A stretch of 43,660 nucleotides of DNA. It comes from Candidatus Agathobaculum intestinipullorum. GTDB taxonomy: Bacteria; Bacillota; Clostridia; Oscillospirales; Butyricicoccaceae. The stretch covers positions 1-43,660 of the forward strand of contig DWZQ01000013.1 of NCBI GenBank assembly GCA_019117485.1, written 5' to 3'. Positions 1-6,040 of the stretch are shown here, piece after piece. The notes beneath the pieces were generated by a model. That model had not been told where the DNA came from. It saw only the letters and a program-made list of their open reading frames with translations, and did not search any database. The first letter of the stretch is position 1. The number at the start of each line of letters is the position of its first letter. Made by a program: the position numbers and the translations under genes.

Positions 1-60
1 ACGGGGCGCGGAAGTGAGATGAGGGGAGGCTGTTGCCTCTCTCGGCACATAGGAGGAAGT

Positions 61-504
61 ATGAGTATCCTTGAGCTATTCGCCAGCGGGGGCGGCTTGC
101 TTTTTCTGGCGCTGTCGCTGATCGAGATCGCCCCCATCAAGGTAAACCCGTGGTCGGCGGCTGCGCGGTGGCTCGGCAGCATGTTCAACCGCGATGTGCT
201 CGCCCGGCTCGACGACATCAGCCGGATGCAGCGCGACACGCAGCGGCGGCTGGACGACCATATCAAGGTGGACGACGAGCGCGACGCCGACATGCACCGC
301 GCGAAGATCCTGCGGTTCAACAATGAGCTGCTGCGGAACATCCCGCACACACGCGAGGAGTTTATTGAAATCCTCGCCGAAATAGACGGGTATGAGGCGT
401 TTTGCCGCGCGCATCCGGACTATCAAAACAACAGAGCCGTCCATGCGGTTGCAAATATTAACCGTGTTTATGACGAGCGGCTGCAAAAACACGACTTTTT
501 ATGA
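61..504 (+). CDS. Small membrane-anchored phage lysis-module protein (holin/spanin-like)
   Basis: The protein has 147 residues. A perfect AGGAGG at 51-56 sits before ATG 61, so this start is preferred over the upstream in-frame ATG at 19. The first about 25 residues form a hydrophobic segment (LLFLALSLIEIAPIKVNPW). A charged, probably helical region follows (about 45-85, rich in R, D and Q), then a soluble tail. A single N-terminal membrane segment followed by a coiled-coil-like cytoplasmic part is typical of small holin or lysis-accessory proteins in Firmicutes prophages. It lies 13 bases upstream of a second holin-like gene and close to the endolysin, which supports a lysis role. I do not recognise a precise family. 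A phage membrane protein is fairly sure; the specific function is inferred from position. Confidence 0.6.
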   Translation: MSILELFASGGGLLFLALSLIEIAPIKVNPWSAAARWLGSMFNRDVLARLDDISRMQRDTQRRLDDHIKVDDERDADMHRAKILRFNNELLRNIPHTREEFIEILAEIDGYEAFCRAHPDYQNNRAVHAVANINRVYDERLQKHDFL

Positions 505-517
505 GGAGGTCAACGAA

Positions 518-739
518 ATGAAAAAGCTGAGCGAAAAAACCAAACTGTGGATGAAGGCGGCAGGCGTGCGCGCGGTTAAGACTGTGGCGCAGTCCGCGAT
601 CGGCGTGATCGGCGCGGCGGCCGCAATGGGCGAGGTCAACTGGCCGATGGTGTTTTCCGGCGCGGCGCTGGCGGGCATCGTGTCGCTGCTGACCAGCATT
701 GCGGGCTTGCCCGAAGTCAAGGCGCAGACGGGGGAGTAA
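518..739 (+). CDS. Putative phage holin (r1t-like small holin)
   Basis: The protein has 73 residues, with ATG 518 preceded by GAGGAGG at 503-509. A basic N-terminus (KKLSEKTKLWMK) is followed by two hydrophobic stretches, at about 17-36 (TVAQSAIGVIGAAAAMG) and about 41-62 (WPMVFSGAALAGIVSLLTSI). They are separated by a short turn and end in an acidic tail. Two membrane helices in about 70 residues is the layout of r1t-type holins, which form membrane lesions that release the endolysin. The longer open frame beginning upstream overlaps the previous gene and lacks a ribosome binding site, so it is rejected. The amidase gene 380 bases downstream fits a holin-endolysin pair. The holin call rests on size, topology and location. 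Confidence 0.7.
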   Translation: MKKLSEKTKLWMKAAGVRAVKTVAQSAIGVIGAAAAMGEVNWPMVFSGAALAGIVSLLTSIAGLPEVKAQTGE

Positions 740-771
740 CCCGGCAAAAGGTATCGAAATCCTTGCAGAAA

Positions 772-797
772 TAACAAAAGCCGCCTAAAAAGGCGGC
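772..797 (-). terminator. Intrinsic terminator reading on the minus strand
   Basis: A 7-bp stem (780-786 with 791-797) closes a 4-base loop. Read on the minus strand it is followed by a T-rich tract (ctTTTgTTaTTT, about 779-768). On the plus strand the tail is A-rich, so it should end transcripts coming from the right. It would be the end point of an antisense RNA started at the minus promoter 1057-1084. Confidence 0.5.
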
Positions 798-800
798 AAA

Positions 801-830
801 TTGACATAGCGCGGCGCGTGATGGTATAAT
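801..830 (+). promoter_or_regulatory. Strong sigma-A-type promoter of the small toxin-like gene
   Basis: A perfect TTGACA (801-806) and a perfect TATAAT (825-830) are separated by 18 bases. Transcription should start near 837 and give a leader of about 60 bases before ATG 896. Consensus boxes on both sides indicate high unregulated transcription, as expected for the toxin mRNA of a type I system. Confidence 0.8.
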
Positions 831-867
831 AAGTCGGGCGCTGTCGTTCCCAGCGGCGGGCGGTTGG

Positions 868-890
868 CCACTCTCCTGCAAAGGAGGTGG
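868..890 (+). promoter_or_regulatory. Hairpin that sequesters the Shine-Dalgarno of the small toxin-like gene
   Basis: Positions 868-877 (CCACTCTCCT) pair with 882-890 (AGGAGGTGG), with one bulged base and the tetraloop GCAA. The 3' arm is the ribosome binding site of the ATG at 896. A stem that buries the whole AGGAGG should keep the nascent full-length mRNA poorly translated until it is processed or unfolded, as is known for several type I toxins. The structure is read from the sequence; the regulatory role is inferred. Confidence 0.55.
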
Positions 891-895
891 TGCAT

Positions 896-970
896 ATGGG
901 GATGAAACTGTTTCGTTTCTTCGTATGTATAGCAGTCATGCTTTACATATTCACCATAAATGCAAAGTAA
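896..970 (+). CDS. 24-residue hydrophobic peptide, candidate type I toxin
   Basis: Too short for ordinary gene calling, the frame runs from ATG 896 to TAA 968-970. An alternative ATG lies at 902. The peptide begins MGMKLFRFF, continues with the hydrophobic run VCIAVMLYIFTI and ends NAK: a short basic start, one membrane-spanning helix and a basic C-terminus, as in small membrane toxins of the TxpA/BsrG/Fst kind, although I see no clear sequence match to one of them. Its ribosome binding site is unusually strong (AAGGAGGTGG) but hidden in a hairpin. It has a consensus promoter, a terminator and a convergent promoter that would make a complementary RNA. The location inside a prophage fits known examples. 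Toxicity is not shown by sequence alone. Confidence 0.6.
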   Translation: MGMKLFRFFVCIAVMLYIFTINAK

Positions 971-1004
971 CCGCCCCATCGACCAAAATGTAGCGGTTAC
1001 TTTG
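963..1004. repeat. Perfect 12-bp inverted repeat at the toxin-like gene stop codon
   Basis: CAAAGTAACCGC (963-974) and GCGGTTACTTTG (993-1004) form a perfect 12-bp stem around an 18-base loop. The left arm contains the TAA stop of the 24-residue frame. Neither side has a T-tract, so it is not a convincing terminator. It would form in both the sense and antisense RNAs and could be the loop-loop contact point between them. Confidence 0.6.
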
Positions 1005-1056
1005 TAACAACTGATTTTGGGTCAGCCGTCTGCCGACAGCGCCCCTTGTATAAGAT

Positions 1057-1084
1057 ATTATACCACACGCCCCGCCAAAGTCAA
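1057..1084 (-). promoter_or_regulatory. Minus-strand promoter convergent with the toxin-like gene
   Basis: On the minus strand TTGACT (1084-1079) and TATAAT (1062-1057) are spaced by 16 bases. The -35 box lies largely in the loop of the plus-strand terminator 1067-1101, so the antisense promoter and the sense terminator are interleaved. Confidence 0.65.
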
Positions 1085-1101
1085 GGCGGGGCGTTTTGTT
1101 T
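1067..1101 (+). terminator. Intrinsic terminator of the toxin-like transcript
   Basis: ACGCCCCGCC (1067-1076) pairs perfectly with GGCGGGGCGT (1085-1094) around an 8-base loop, and TTTTGTTT follows. The strong GC stem plus T-tract should end the transcript begun at 801-830, giving an mRNA of about 260 bases. Confidence 0.75.
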
Positions 1102-1120
1102 GCCCCGGGAAGGAGGACGC

Positions 1121-2470
1121 ATGAGCAGTATCCGTTGCGATATTTACGACCCCAAAGAGTATGACATTTGGTTTGCGGCTGCGCCTTATGGCACGGCCAG
1201 CAAGCCCGCGAAGTCACTCAAACAGTGGGCGACCGAGGAGCAGGCCGACGTGGTGTACAACCTGTGCCTGTTCAATATGACCGGCTCGGGCAGCGACCAG
1301 TACGGCGTCATTAAGGGGCGCACGCTGCAATACTTACGCGCCAAGAACGTGGACTGCGGCTACGGCGGCACGGCGGAGCATCTGACCGTTAGCGCGGGCA
1401 ACGTGGTCGCGGGCGTGAAGGTCGCGGTGCGCGACGGCGTGGTGCTGTCCGGGCTGGACAAGTCCACTTACCGAAGCCGCAACATGATTGGCATGCTCGC
1501 GGACGGGCGTATTATCGTCGTGCAGTCCTCGGACGGCTGCACCGAGGAGCAGGTGGCGCGCTATGCCGCCGGGAAGTACACAATCAAACTGCTGCTGGTG
1601 CAGGACGCAGGCGGCAGCACCGGCATGTACCGCATGAGCGACGGCTATCTGTTTGCGCCGGAAAAAGAGGGCGCGGACGGCCGCCCAGTGTGCAGCGTAG
1701 TATGTATGAGAAAGAAAAATAAGGAGGAGAATGACACTATGAGCAAGAAAAAGGTATTTATCGGTGTTGGTCACGGCGGCAGCGACCCCGGTGCGGTTGG
1801 CTATCTGGTCGAGAAGGACGTAAACCTCACGATGGCGACCGCGTGCCGCGATTTTCTGACCGCCTACAGCGTGGATGTGAAAATGTCCCGTACCAAGGAC
1901 GAGAACGACACGGTGAATGACGAGGTGCGCGAGTGCAACGCCTACGGCCCCGATCTGGCGGTTGACGTGCACAATAATTCTGGCGGCGGTGACGGCTTCG
2001 AGGTGTTCCACACGATCCACGGCGGCACGGGCAAGACGCTCGCGCAGAATATCGAGAAGCACGTCAAGGCAATGGGCCAGAATAGCCGCGGCGTCAAGAC
2101 ACGTCAGGGCACGAGCGGCGATTACTACGCCTTTATCCGCGAGACGGTTGCACCGGCAGTCATCTGCGAGGGTGTGTTTGTGGACACCAAGGCGGACGCT
2201 GCGCAGGCCGACACGCTCGCTGAACAGCAGGCGTTCGGCGTGGCGTACGCGAAGGGCATTCTGGACACGCTGGGTCTGGCCTACGATGAGCCGGAGGACG
2301 ATCCGGAGGAGGAAAGCCCGGACGAGCCGGAGCAGCCCGCCAAGGAACACTGGGCGCAGCAGTATTACGACAGCCTGATCGCCAAGGGTGTGAAGATCGA
2401 AGCCACTCGCTTCGATGACCCCATTACCCGCGGCGAAGTGTTCGCGTTACTGGATCGGATTGTGAAATAA
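1121..2470 (+). CDS. Phage endolysin: glycosidase-like domain fused to N-acetylmuramoyl-L-alanine amidase and an SLH-like repeat
   Basis: The protein has 449 residues. ATG 1121 follows GGAAGGAGG; the longer upstream start would run through the terminator and is rejected. Residues about 15-195 resemble the phosphodiester glycosidase (NAGPA) domain (YNLCLFNMTGSGSDQYGVIK; LLLVQDAGGSTGMY), a frequent partner in clostridial phage lysins. Residues about 212-390 are an Amidase_3 fold: VFIGVGHGGSDPGAVG with the first zinc ligand, DLAVDVHNNSGGG with the second, and VICEGVFVDT with the catalytic glutamate. An acidic linker (EPEDDPEEESPDEPEQP) leads to one SLH-like repeat (HWAQQYYDSL...RFDDPITRGEVF), which would bind pyruvylated wall polymer. 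It cleaves the peptidoglycan amide bond during lysis. An in-frame ATG at 1739 with its own strong ribosome binding site would give an amidase-only product. Confidence 0.85.
   Translation: MSSIRCDIYDPKEYDIWFAAAPYGTASKPAKSLKQWATEEQADVVYNLCLFNMTGSGSDQYGVIKGRTLQYLRAKNVDCGYGGTAEHLTVSAGNVVAGVKVAVRDGVVLSGLDKSTYRSRNMIGMLADGRIIVVQSSDGCTEEQVARYAAGKYTIKLLLVQDAGGSTGMYRMSDGYLFAPEKEGADGRPVCSVVCMRKKNKEENDTMSKKKVFIGVGHGGSDPGAVGYLVEKDVNLTMATACRDFLTAYSVDVKMSRTKDENDTVNDEVRECNAYGPDLAVDVHNNSGGGDGFEVFHTIHGGTGKTLAQNIEKHVKAMGQNSRGVKTRQGTSGDYYAFIRETVAPAVICEGVFVDTKADAAQADTLAEQQAFGVAYAKGILDTLGLAYDEPEDDPEEESPDEPEQPAKEHWAQQYYDSLIAKGVKIEATRFDDPITRGEVFALLDRIVK
1721..1741 (+). promoter_or_regulatory. Internal ribosome binding site and start inside the endolysin gene
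   Basis: AAGGAGGAG (1721-1729) lies 9 bases before an in-frame ATG (1739-1741) that begins MSKKKVFIGVGHGG, exactly at the start of the amidase domain. A separate 243-residue amidase-SLH product is therefore likely beside the full-length fusion. Endolysins with internal starts are known in clostridial phages. Confidence 0.6.
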
Positions 2471-2492
2471 CGGTGTTCAATTTGGACACGGG

Positions 2493-2523
2493 AAAGCCCC
2501 GGCCGAAAGGTCGGGGCTTTTTG
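2493..2523 (+). terminator. Intrinsic terminator after the endolysin gene
   Basis: AAAGCCCCGGCC (2493-2504) pairs with GGTCGGGGCTTT (2509-2520), with one G-T pair, around a GAAA tetraloop, and is followed by a T run. It closes the lysis transcript and insulates the cargo gene that starts immediately after. Confidence 0.85.
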
Positions 2524-2530
2524 TAATACT

Positions 2531-2559
2531 TTGCATTATTGTGCAGAATATGGTATGAT
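2531..2559 (+). promoter_or_regulatory. Promoter of the SIR2-TPR gene
   Basis: TTGCAT (2531-2536) and TATGAT (2554-2559) are separated by 17 bases, directly after the lysis terminator and 35 bases before ATG 2594. This gives the cargo gene an expression unit independent of the lytic programme. Confidence 0.7.
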
Positions 2560-2593
2560 AATCGTATCAAAGAAGATAAGCGAGGGGATCGAC

Positions 2594-4978
2594 ATGGCTG
2601 CCAAGATGATGCAGGAACAGCGCTTTATAGATCATGTGTACGATAACTATCATGCGGGAGAGCGGTATTGCTTCATATTGGGTGCAGGCGCATCTCGATC
2701 CTCGGGAATCCGAACTGGCGAGCAGCTGATGCGGGAATGGCATTCCTTTTTATTGAAAAGAGGGGAGGACTATATCCGTGAAAGTGCGGAGGATGCAGGA
2801 CTCGAAGAAAAGGAGTATGCACATTTGCTGCGTCCGGATGCAAAGCTGAGCAATAAAGATTATTTTACGCTGTTTGATTTGCGTTTTGCTGGCCAAGCAT
2901 CGGCGGCCTATAATGCGCTTGAGAGAGAGATGGATGGAAAACAGCCGGGATTCGGGTATTATCCGCTTTCTATGTTGCTGACCAAGACGGAAAATAAGTT
3001 GGTTATCACTACTAACTTTGATTCGTTGACCGAAGACGCTATTTTTATCTACACGCACAAGCACCCTCTGGTCGTTGGGCATGAGAGCTTGGCCGGATTT
3101 ATGGGAAACAACGTCCGTCGCCCGGTCATTGCCAAAGTACACCGTGATTTGTTTTTTAGTCCCATGAACCGGAACAAGGATATGCAGGCTTTGGCGGATG
3201 GATGGGAAAAACCTTTGGGAAACGCACTGCAGAAATATATTCCGATCGTAATTGGATATGCAGGCGGCGACCGCACATTGATGACACTGCTTAGCAAAAT
3301 GCAATTGAAGAATATCTATTGGTGTTATGTTGGACAAAAACCGGATGAGGATATTTGCGGTGTAGTTGAGAAAAATCGGGGATATCTTGTAAAAATTTTG
3401 GGGTTTGATGAGATCATGTTCCAATTGGCGGAACGGTTTGCGCAGGAAATTGCGTTTGGCGATCCACGGGAAGATATTATAGATCAGGCAGAACAGCGTT
3501 GCAAAAACTATCAGGAAAGTTTTGATAGGATTAAAAAGGTCTATGAGGAAAAGAATCAGAATGAGGCAAATAGTGATACCGCTGCTATGGGGCAAGCGCT
3601 CGACCAATATGAATTCAGACAGGGTGAAGATGACATTGACAAAGATTTGAATGAGAGAATAAAAGATGCGAAAGCAAGAGTGCGAAGGGGGCAATATCGG
3701 GAGGCTGTAAATGAATATAATCAATTAATAAAAGATCATCCCCAATTGGCTATGCTATATGATTTGCGTGGTTCGGTATATTTTAGAATGGGCGAATATG
3801 AGAAAAATTTACAAGATATGTTAGAGGCCATAAAACTGGATCCCGATAACGCAGATTATTATGATAGCCGCGGAGTGACATTGCATAAATTGGAGCGATA
3901 TACTGAGGCGTTAGCAGATAAAACCAAAGCAGTTGAATTGAACCCACATAATGCTCGTTATATCCATAGCCGAGGAGGAACACTGCATGCGATGGGACAA
4001 TATGCCAAGGCATTAACAGATAAGCAAAAAGCGATTGAACTAGATTCGAATAACCCCCGTTATTATTATAGCTGTGGTGTAACATTAAATGAAATGAAGC
4101 GCTATGAAGCAGCATTGGCAGATAAGAATCATGCGATCGAGTTGGAACCAGACAATGCCAGTTATTATCATAGCCGCGCGGTGACATTGCATGACATGAA
4201 ACGTTATGATGAAGCACTAGTGGATAGAACCAAAGCAATTGCATTGGATCCGAATAATGCCAAATATTTCAATCAACGCGGCATAACGTTACATGAGATG
4301 AAACGGGATAATGAAGCATTGGAAGACCATAATAAAGCAGTTGCATTAAATCCGACCTCTGCTTTTTATTATCACGGACGTGCATTAACTCTCCATGCAC
4401 TTGGCCGCTATGACGAGGCCTTAGCAGATAAGAATAAAGCAATTGAGATAGACCCTACATCTGCACGGTATTATCATAGCCGCGCAGTGACATTACATGA
4501 AATGAAACATTATGGTGAAGCGTTAGTGGACAGAGCCAAAGCAATTGAAATAGAGCCGAATAATGCTCGATATTTCAATCAACGTGGCGTGACATTGCAT
4601 GACATGAAGCGGTATAAAGAAGCGCTGGCGGATAAGACTAAGGCAATCGAGTTGGAACCGGACAATGCAGAGTATTATCGAAGCCGCGGCGTGACATTGC
4701 ATGACATGAAGCGGTATAAAGAAGCGCTGGCAGATGAGACCAAGGCAATCGAGTTGGAACCAGACAATGCAGAGTATTATCGAGGCCGCGGCGTGACACT
4801 GCGCGCAATGAAGCAGTATGACGAAGCACTGAAAGATGCAGACAAGTCAATTGAATTGGCTCCCGAGGATGCTCTGTGCTACAACAGCAGAAGTATTACA
4901 TATCGAGAGATGGGAGAAATCGAAAAGGCAGAGCGTGATGAGAAAAAGGCGGAAGAACTCGGCTTCAACAAAGACTAA
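2594..4978 (+). CDS. SIR2-like NADase-type domain with a long TPR array; probable prophage-borne anti-phage protein
   Basis: The protein has 794 residues, with GAGGGG before ATG 2594. Residues about 10-290 are a SIR2-like Rossmann domain: GAGAS (30-34), TTNFD (139-143), KVH with a candidate catalytic His183, and VIGYAGGDRTL. Defence SIR2 domains (ThsA, DSR, SIR2-Argonaute systems) deplete NAD+ on infection. Residues about 380-790 are at least 12 tandem 34-residue TPRs, each with a YY.SRGVTLH..K.Y.EAL pattern; TPR arrays serve as sensor or oligomerisation modules. The gene stands alone between terminators, has its own promoter and is visibly more AT-rich than the flanking phage lysis genes, so it is probably a transferred cargo gene that protects the lysogen. 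The SIR2 and TPR calls are firm; NADase activity and the trigger are inferred. Confidence 0.85.
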   Translation: MAAKMMQEQRFIDHVYDNYHAGERYCFILGAGASRSSGIRTGEQLMREWHSFLLKRGEDYIRESAEDAGLEEKEYAHLLRPDAKLSNKDYFTLFDLRFAGQASAAYNALEREMDGKQPGFGYYPLSMLLTKTENKLVITTNFDSLTEDAIFIYTHKHPLVVGHESLAGFMGNNVRRPVIAKVHRDLFFSPMNRNKDMQALADGWEKPLGNALQKYIPIVIGYAGGDRTLMTLLSKMQLKNIYWCYVGQKPDEDICGVVEKNRGYLVKILGFDEIMFQLAERFAQEIAFGDPREDIIDQAEQRCKNYQESFDRIKKVYEEKNQNEANSDTAAMGQALDQYEFRQGEDDIDKDLNERIKDAKARVRRGQYREAVNEYNQLIKDHPQLAMLYDLRGSVYFRMGEYEKNLQDMLEAIKLDPDNADYYDSRGVTLHKLERYTEALADKTKAVELNPHNARYIHSRGGTLHAMGQYAKALTDKQKAIELDSNNPRYYYSCGVTLNEMKRYEAALADKNHAIELEPDNASYYHSRAVTLHDMKRYDEALVDRTKAIALDPNNAKYFNQRGITLHEMKRDNEALEDHNKAVALNPTSAFYYHGRALTLHALGRYDEALADKNKAIEIDPTSARYYHSRAVTLHEMKHYGEALVDRAKAIEIEPNNARYFNQRGVTLHDMKRYKEALADKTKAIELEPDNAEYYRSRGVTLHDMKRYKEALADETKAIELEPDNAEYYRGRGVTLRAMKQYDEALKDADKSIELAPEDALCYNSRSITYREMGEIEKAERDEKKAEELGFNKD
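4583..4786 (+). repeat. Two nearly identical tandem 102-bp TPR units
   Basis: Positions 4583-4684 and 4685-4786 differ at only a handful of bases, whereas the other TPR units of the gene have diverged much further at the DNA level. A recent in-frame duplication or conversion within the array is the simplest reading. Confidence 0.75.
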
Positions 4979-5055
4979 TGGTGTACAGCATCTAAACGCC
5001 TGCAAAAATCGATAGAAGATTGTCCTAATTTAAGAAAAATGCACGATAGGCGGAA

Positions 5056-5095
5056 AAGGGCAGGGGGAGAAGCTATATGTATCATCCCTGCCCTT
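5056..5095. terminator. Terminator-like hairpin between the SIR2-TPR gene and the truncated spore gene
   Basis: AAGGGCAGGG (5056-5065) pairs with CCCTGCCCTT (5086-5095) over a 20-base loop. It lies between the two converging genes and could serve either. Its right arm contains the stop codon (5094-5096) that ends the truncated GH18 gene, so this hairpin probably belongs to the phage side of the junction. Confidence 0.5.
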
Positions 5096-5110
5096 ATTCA
5101 TAGGTCATCA
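5090..5110. other. Putative prophage-chromosome junction (attachment site)
   Basis: Reading on the minus strand, homology to YaaH/SleL-type enzymes continues perfectly up to a conserved LLMTYE motif and then stops at TAA in a terminator stem. In the family this motif is followed by WGY and about 140 more residues. The abrupt end next to phage lysis and cargo genes marks the likely recombination point. The core sequence cannot be defined without the other junction. Confidence 0.45.
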
Positions 5111-5936
5111 AGAGAACATCATCCGCGGCGGCGCCGAGCGCAGCGTAATCATGCGCCTCATACAGCAGCCCCGGCTGTCCTGCCGAGGTTTTGGGCGCGA
5201 GCGCAACCATGACCGTATACCCGGACGGTTCGAGCCGTGCGCGCACCGCGCGGATAAAGTCGGCATAGGCTGCCGCGTCTTCGGCGGGGATGTACTCAAA
5301 GTCGATATCCACGCCGCCGAAGCCCTGCGTGGCGAGCGTCTGCGCGAGGTTTTCGATCAGCGCGCCGCGGGCGGTCGGGTCGCGCAGCAGCTGTTGCGCC
5401 CGCGCGCTGGAAAATTGGCCATCCTCGCCCAGCGTGGTCAGTACCAATAACGGCCGTGCGCCGTATTGCCGTGCCAGCCGGGTCAGATTTTCGGCATTCT
5501 GCGGCAAAATGCGGCCGAGACTGTCAAAACCGTAGGAGAAAACCGATAAGTACGTCAGATAGGGCAGCGTTTTGCGCAGCACCTGCTGGTCGATTGACGG
5601 GTAGGCGTAGCCGTTGACTGCGAATTTACCCAGTTTGGGGCCGTAGGATATAATCAGCTCCTGCCCCGTGCGTATGCGGTCGCTGCCGCCCAGTTGCGGA
5701 TTGTTTTGCAGCAGCGCGAGCACGGTCGTGCCGTAGCGCGCCGCGATCGTGGTGAGTGTTTCGCCTTGCCGGACGGTGTGCGTCTGCATGGGCTGCGGCA
5801 CGACGACCGTCTGGCCGGGCGTCAAGCGGTACGGCTCATGCAGTTCGTTCTGCTGGATGAGCAGCGGCAGCGGCGTCTGATACGCCCGGGCGATACGGTA
5901 GAGCGAATCCCCGGGTTGGACAACGTGTATCACCAT
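5094..5936 (-). CDS. yaaH: Truncated YaaH/SleL-type spore cortex N-acetylglucosaminidase (LysM-LysM-GH18), interrupted by the prophage
   Basis: The product has 280 residues; start ATG 5936 follows AAAGGTGG. Residues 3-47 and 52-96 are two LysM repeats (HVVQPGDSLYRIA, HTVRQGETLTTIA) that bind glycan. From about 105 it is a GH18 barrel like B. subtilis YaaH and B. cereus SleL, which act on the spore cortex during germination, with the catalytic signature DIDFEY (D210, D212, E214). Family members have about 430 residues. This one ends at LLMTYE, where the family continues WGY, so the last third of the barrel is missing. The protein is probably inactive unless the prophage excises and rejoins the gene. 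The family assignment is firm and the cause of truncation is inferred. Confidence 0.85.
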   Translation of the reverse strand: MVIHVVQPGDSLYRIARAYQTPLPLLIQQNELHEPYRLTPGQTVVVPQPMQTHTVRQGETLTTIAARYGTTVLALLQNNPQLGGSDRIRTGQELIISYGPKLGKFAVNGYAYPSIDQQVLRKTLPYLTYLSVFSYGFDSLGRILPQNAENLTRLARQYGARPLLVLTTLGEDGQFSSARAQQLLRDPTARGALIENLAQTLATQGFGGVDIDFEYIPAEDAAAYADFIRAVRARLEPSGYTVMVALAPKTSAGQPGLLYEAHDYAALGAAADDVLLMTYE

Positions 5937-5957
5937 GGAAATACCACCTTTCCCCCC

Positions 5958-5984
5958 AGTCTATGCCGTCTGTCGCGCGCCGGT
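5958..5984 (-). promoter_or_regulatory. Possible mother-cell sporulation promoter (sigma-K-like) for the YaaH gene
   Basis: On the minus strand AC (5984-5983), 17 bases, then CATAGACT (5965-5958) match the sigma-K pattern AC-N16/17-CATANNNT, about 20 bases before the start codon. The motif is short and can occur by chance. It is listed because the gene product is expected in the mother cell or spore coat. Confidence 0.3.
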
Positions 5985-6008
5985 GACCGACGCCGGGGAA
6001 AGGGAAAA

Positions 6009-6040
6009 ACCGGCCGCTTGGTATGGCGGCCGGTTTTTTT
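6009..6040. terminator. Bidirectional terminator after the FeoB-associated gene
   Basis: ACCGGCCGC (6009-6017) pairs with GCGGCCGGT (6026-6034). A T-run follows on the plus strand and an A-run (T on the minus strand) precedes it. It overlaps the stop codon of the minus-strand gene at 6039-6227 and would end that transcript. Confidence 0.8.

Larger units (their letters stand above)
775..1050 (-). ncRNA. Candidate antisense (antitoxin) RNA to the small toxin-like mRNA
   Basis: A minus-strand promoter at 1057-1084 would start a transcript near 1050 that runs back across the whole 24-codon frame, its SD hairpin and its promoter. The first convincing minus-strand terminator is at about 797-772, giving an RNA of about 270 bases complementary to essentially the entire sense mRNA. 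No protein of note is encoded on it. Existence and ends are inferred from promoter and terminator positions. Confidence 0.45.
1..5093. mobile_element. Right end of a prophage (lysis module plus cargo), continuing left of the window
   Basis: This stretch holds consecutive small holin-like proteins, an N-acetylmuramoyl-L-alanine amidase and a cargo gene, the usual order at the lysis end of a temperate phage. It ends where a LysM-GH18 gene on the opposite strand is cut at a family-conserved motif, which suggests that the attachment junction lies near 5090-5110. No integrase, capsid or tail gene is visible because the element extends beyond the left edge. Prophage identity is inference from gene content; the exact right boundary is estimated. 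Confidence 0.7.

Noticed and set aside
1-20. Possible C-terminal end of an upstream phage gene (open frame ending TGA 18-20)
   Set aside because: Only six codons are visible, too few to support a gene call.
963-1004. 12-bp inverted repeat considered as the terminator of the toxin-like gene
   Set aside because: No T-tract on either strand; stronger terminators stand at 1067-1101 (plus) and 797-772 (minus).
1334-2350. Long minus-strand frame of 338 codons opposite the endolysin
   Set aside because: It is a mirror frame of a GC-rich gene, with no ribosome binding site and no recognisable domain; the plus strand encodes clear amidase motifs.
3783-4244. Minus-strand frames opposite the TPR array
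   Set aside because: Periodic antisense translation of the repeats with no independent signals.
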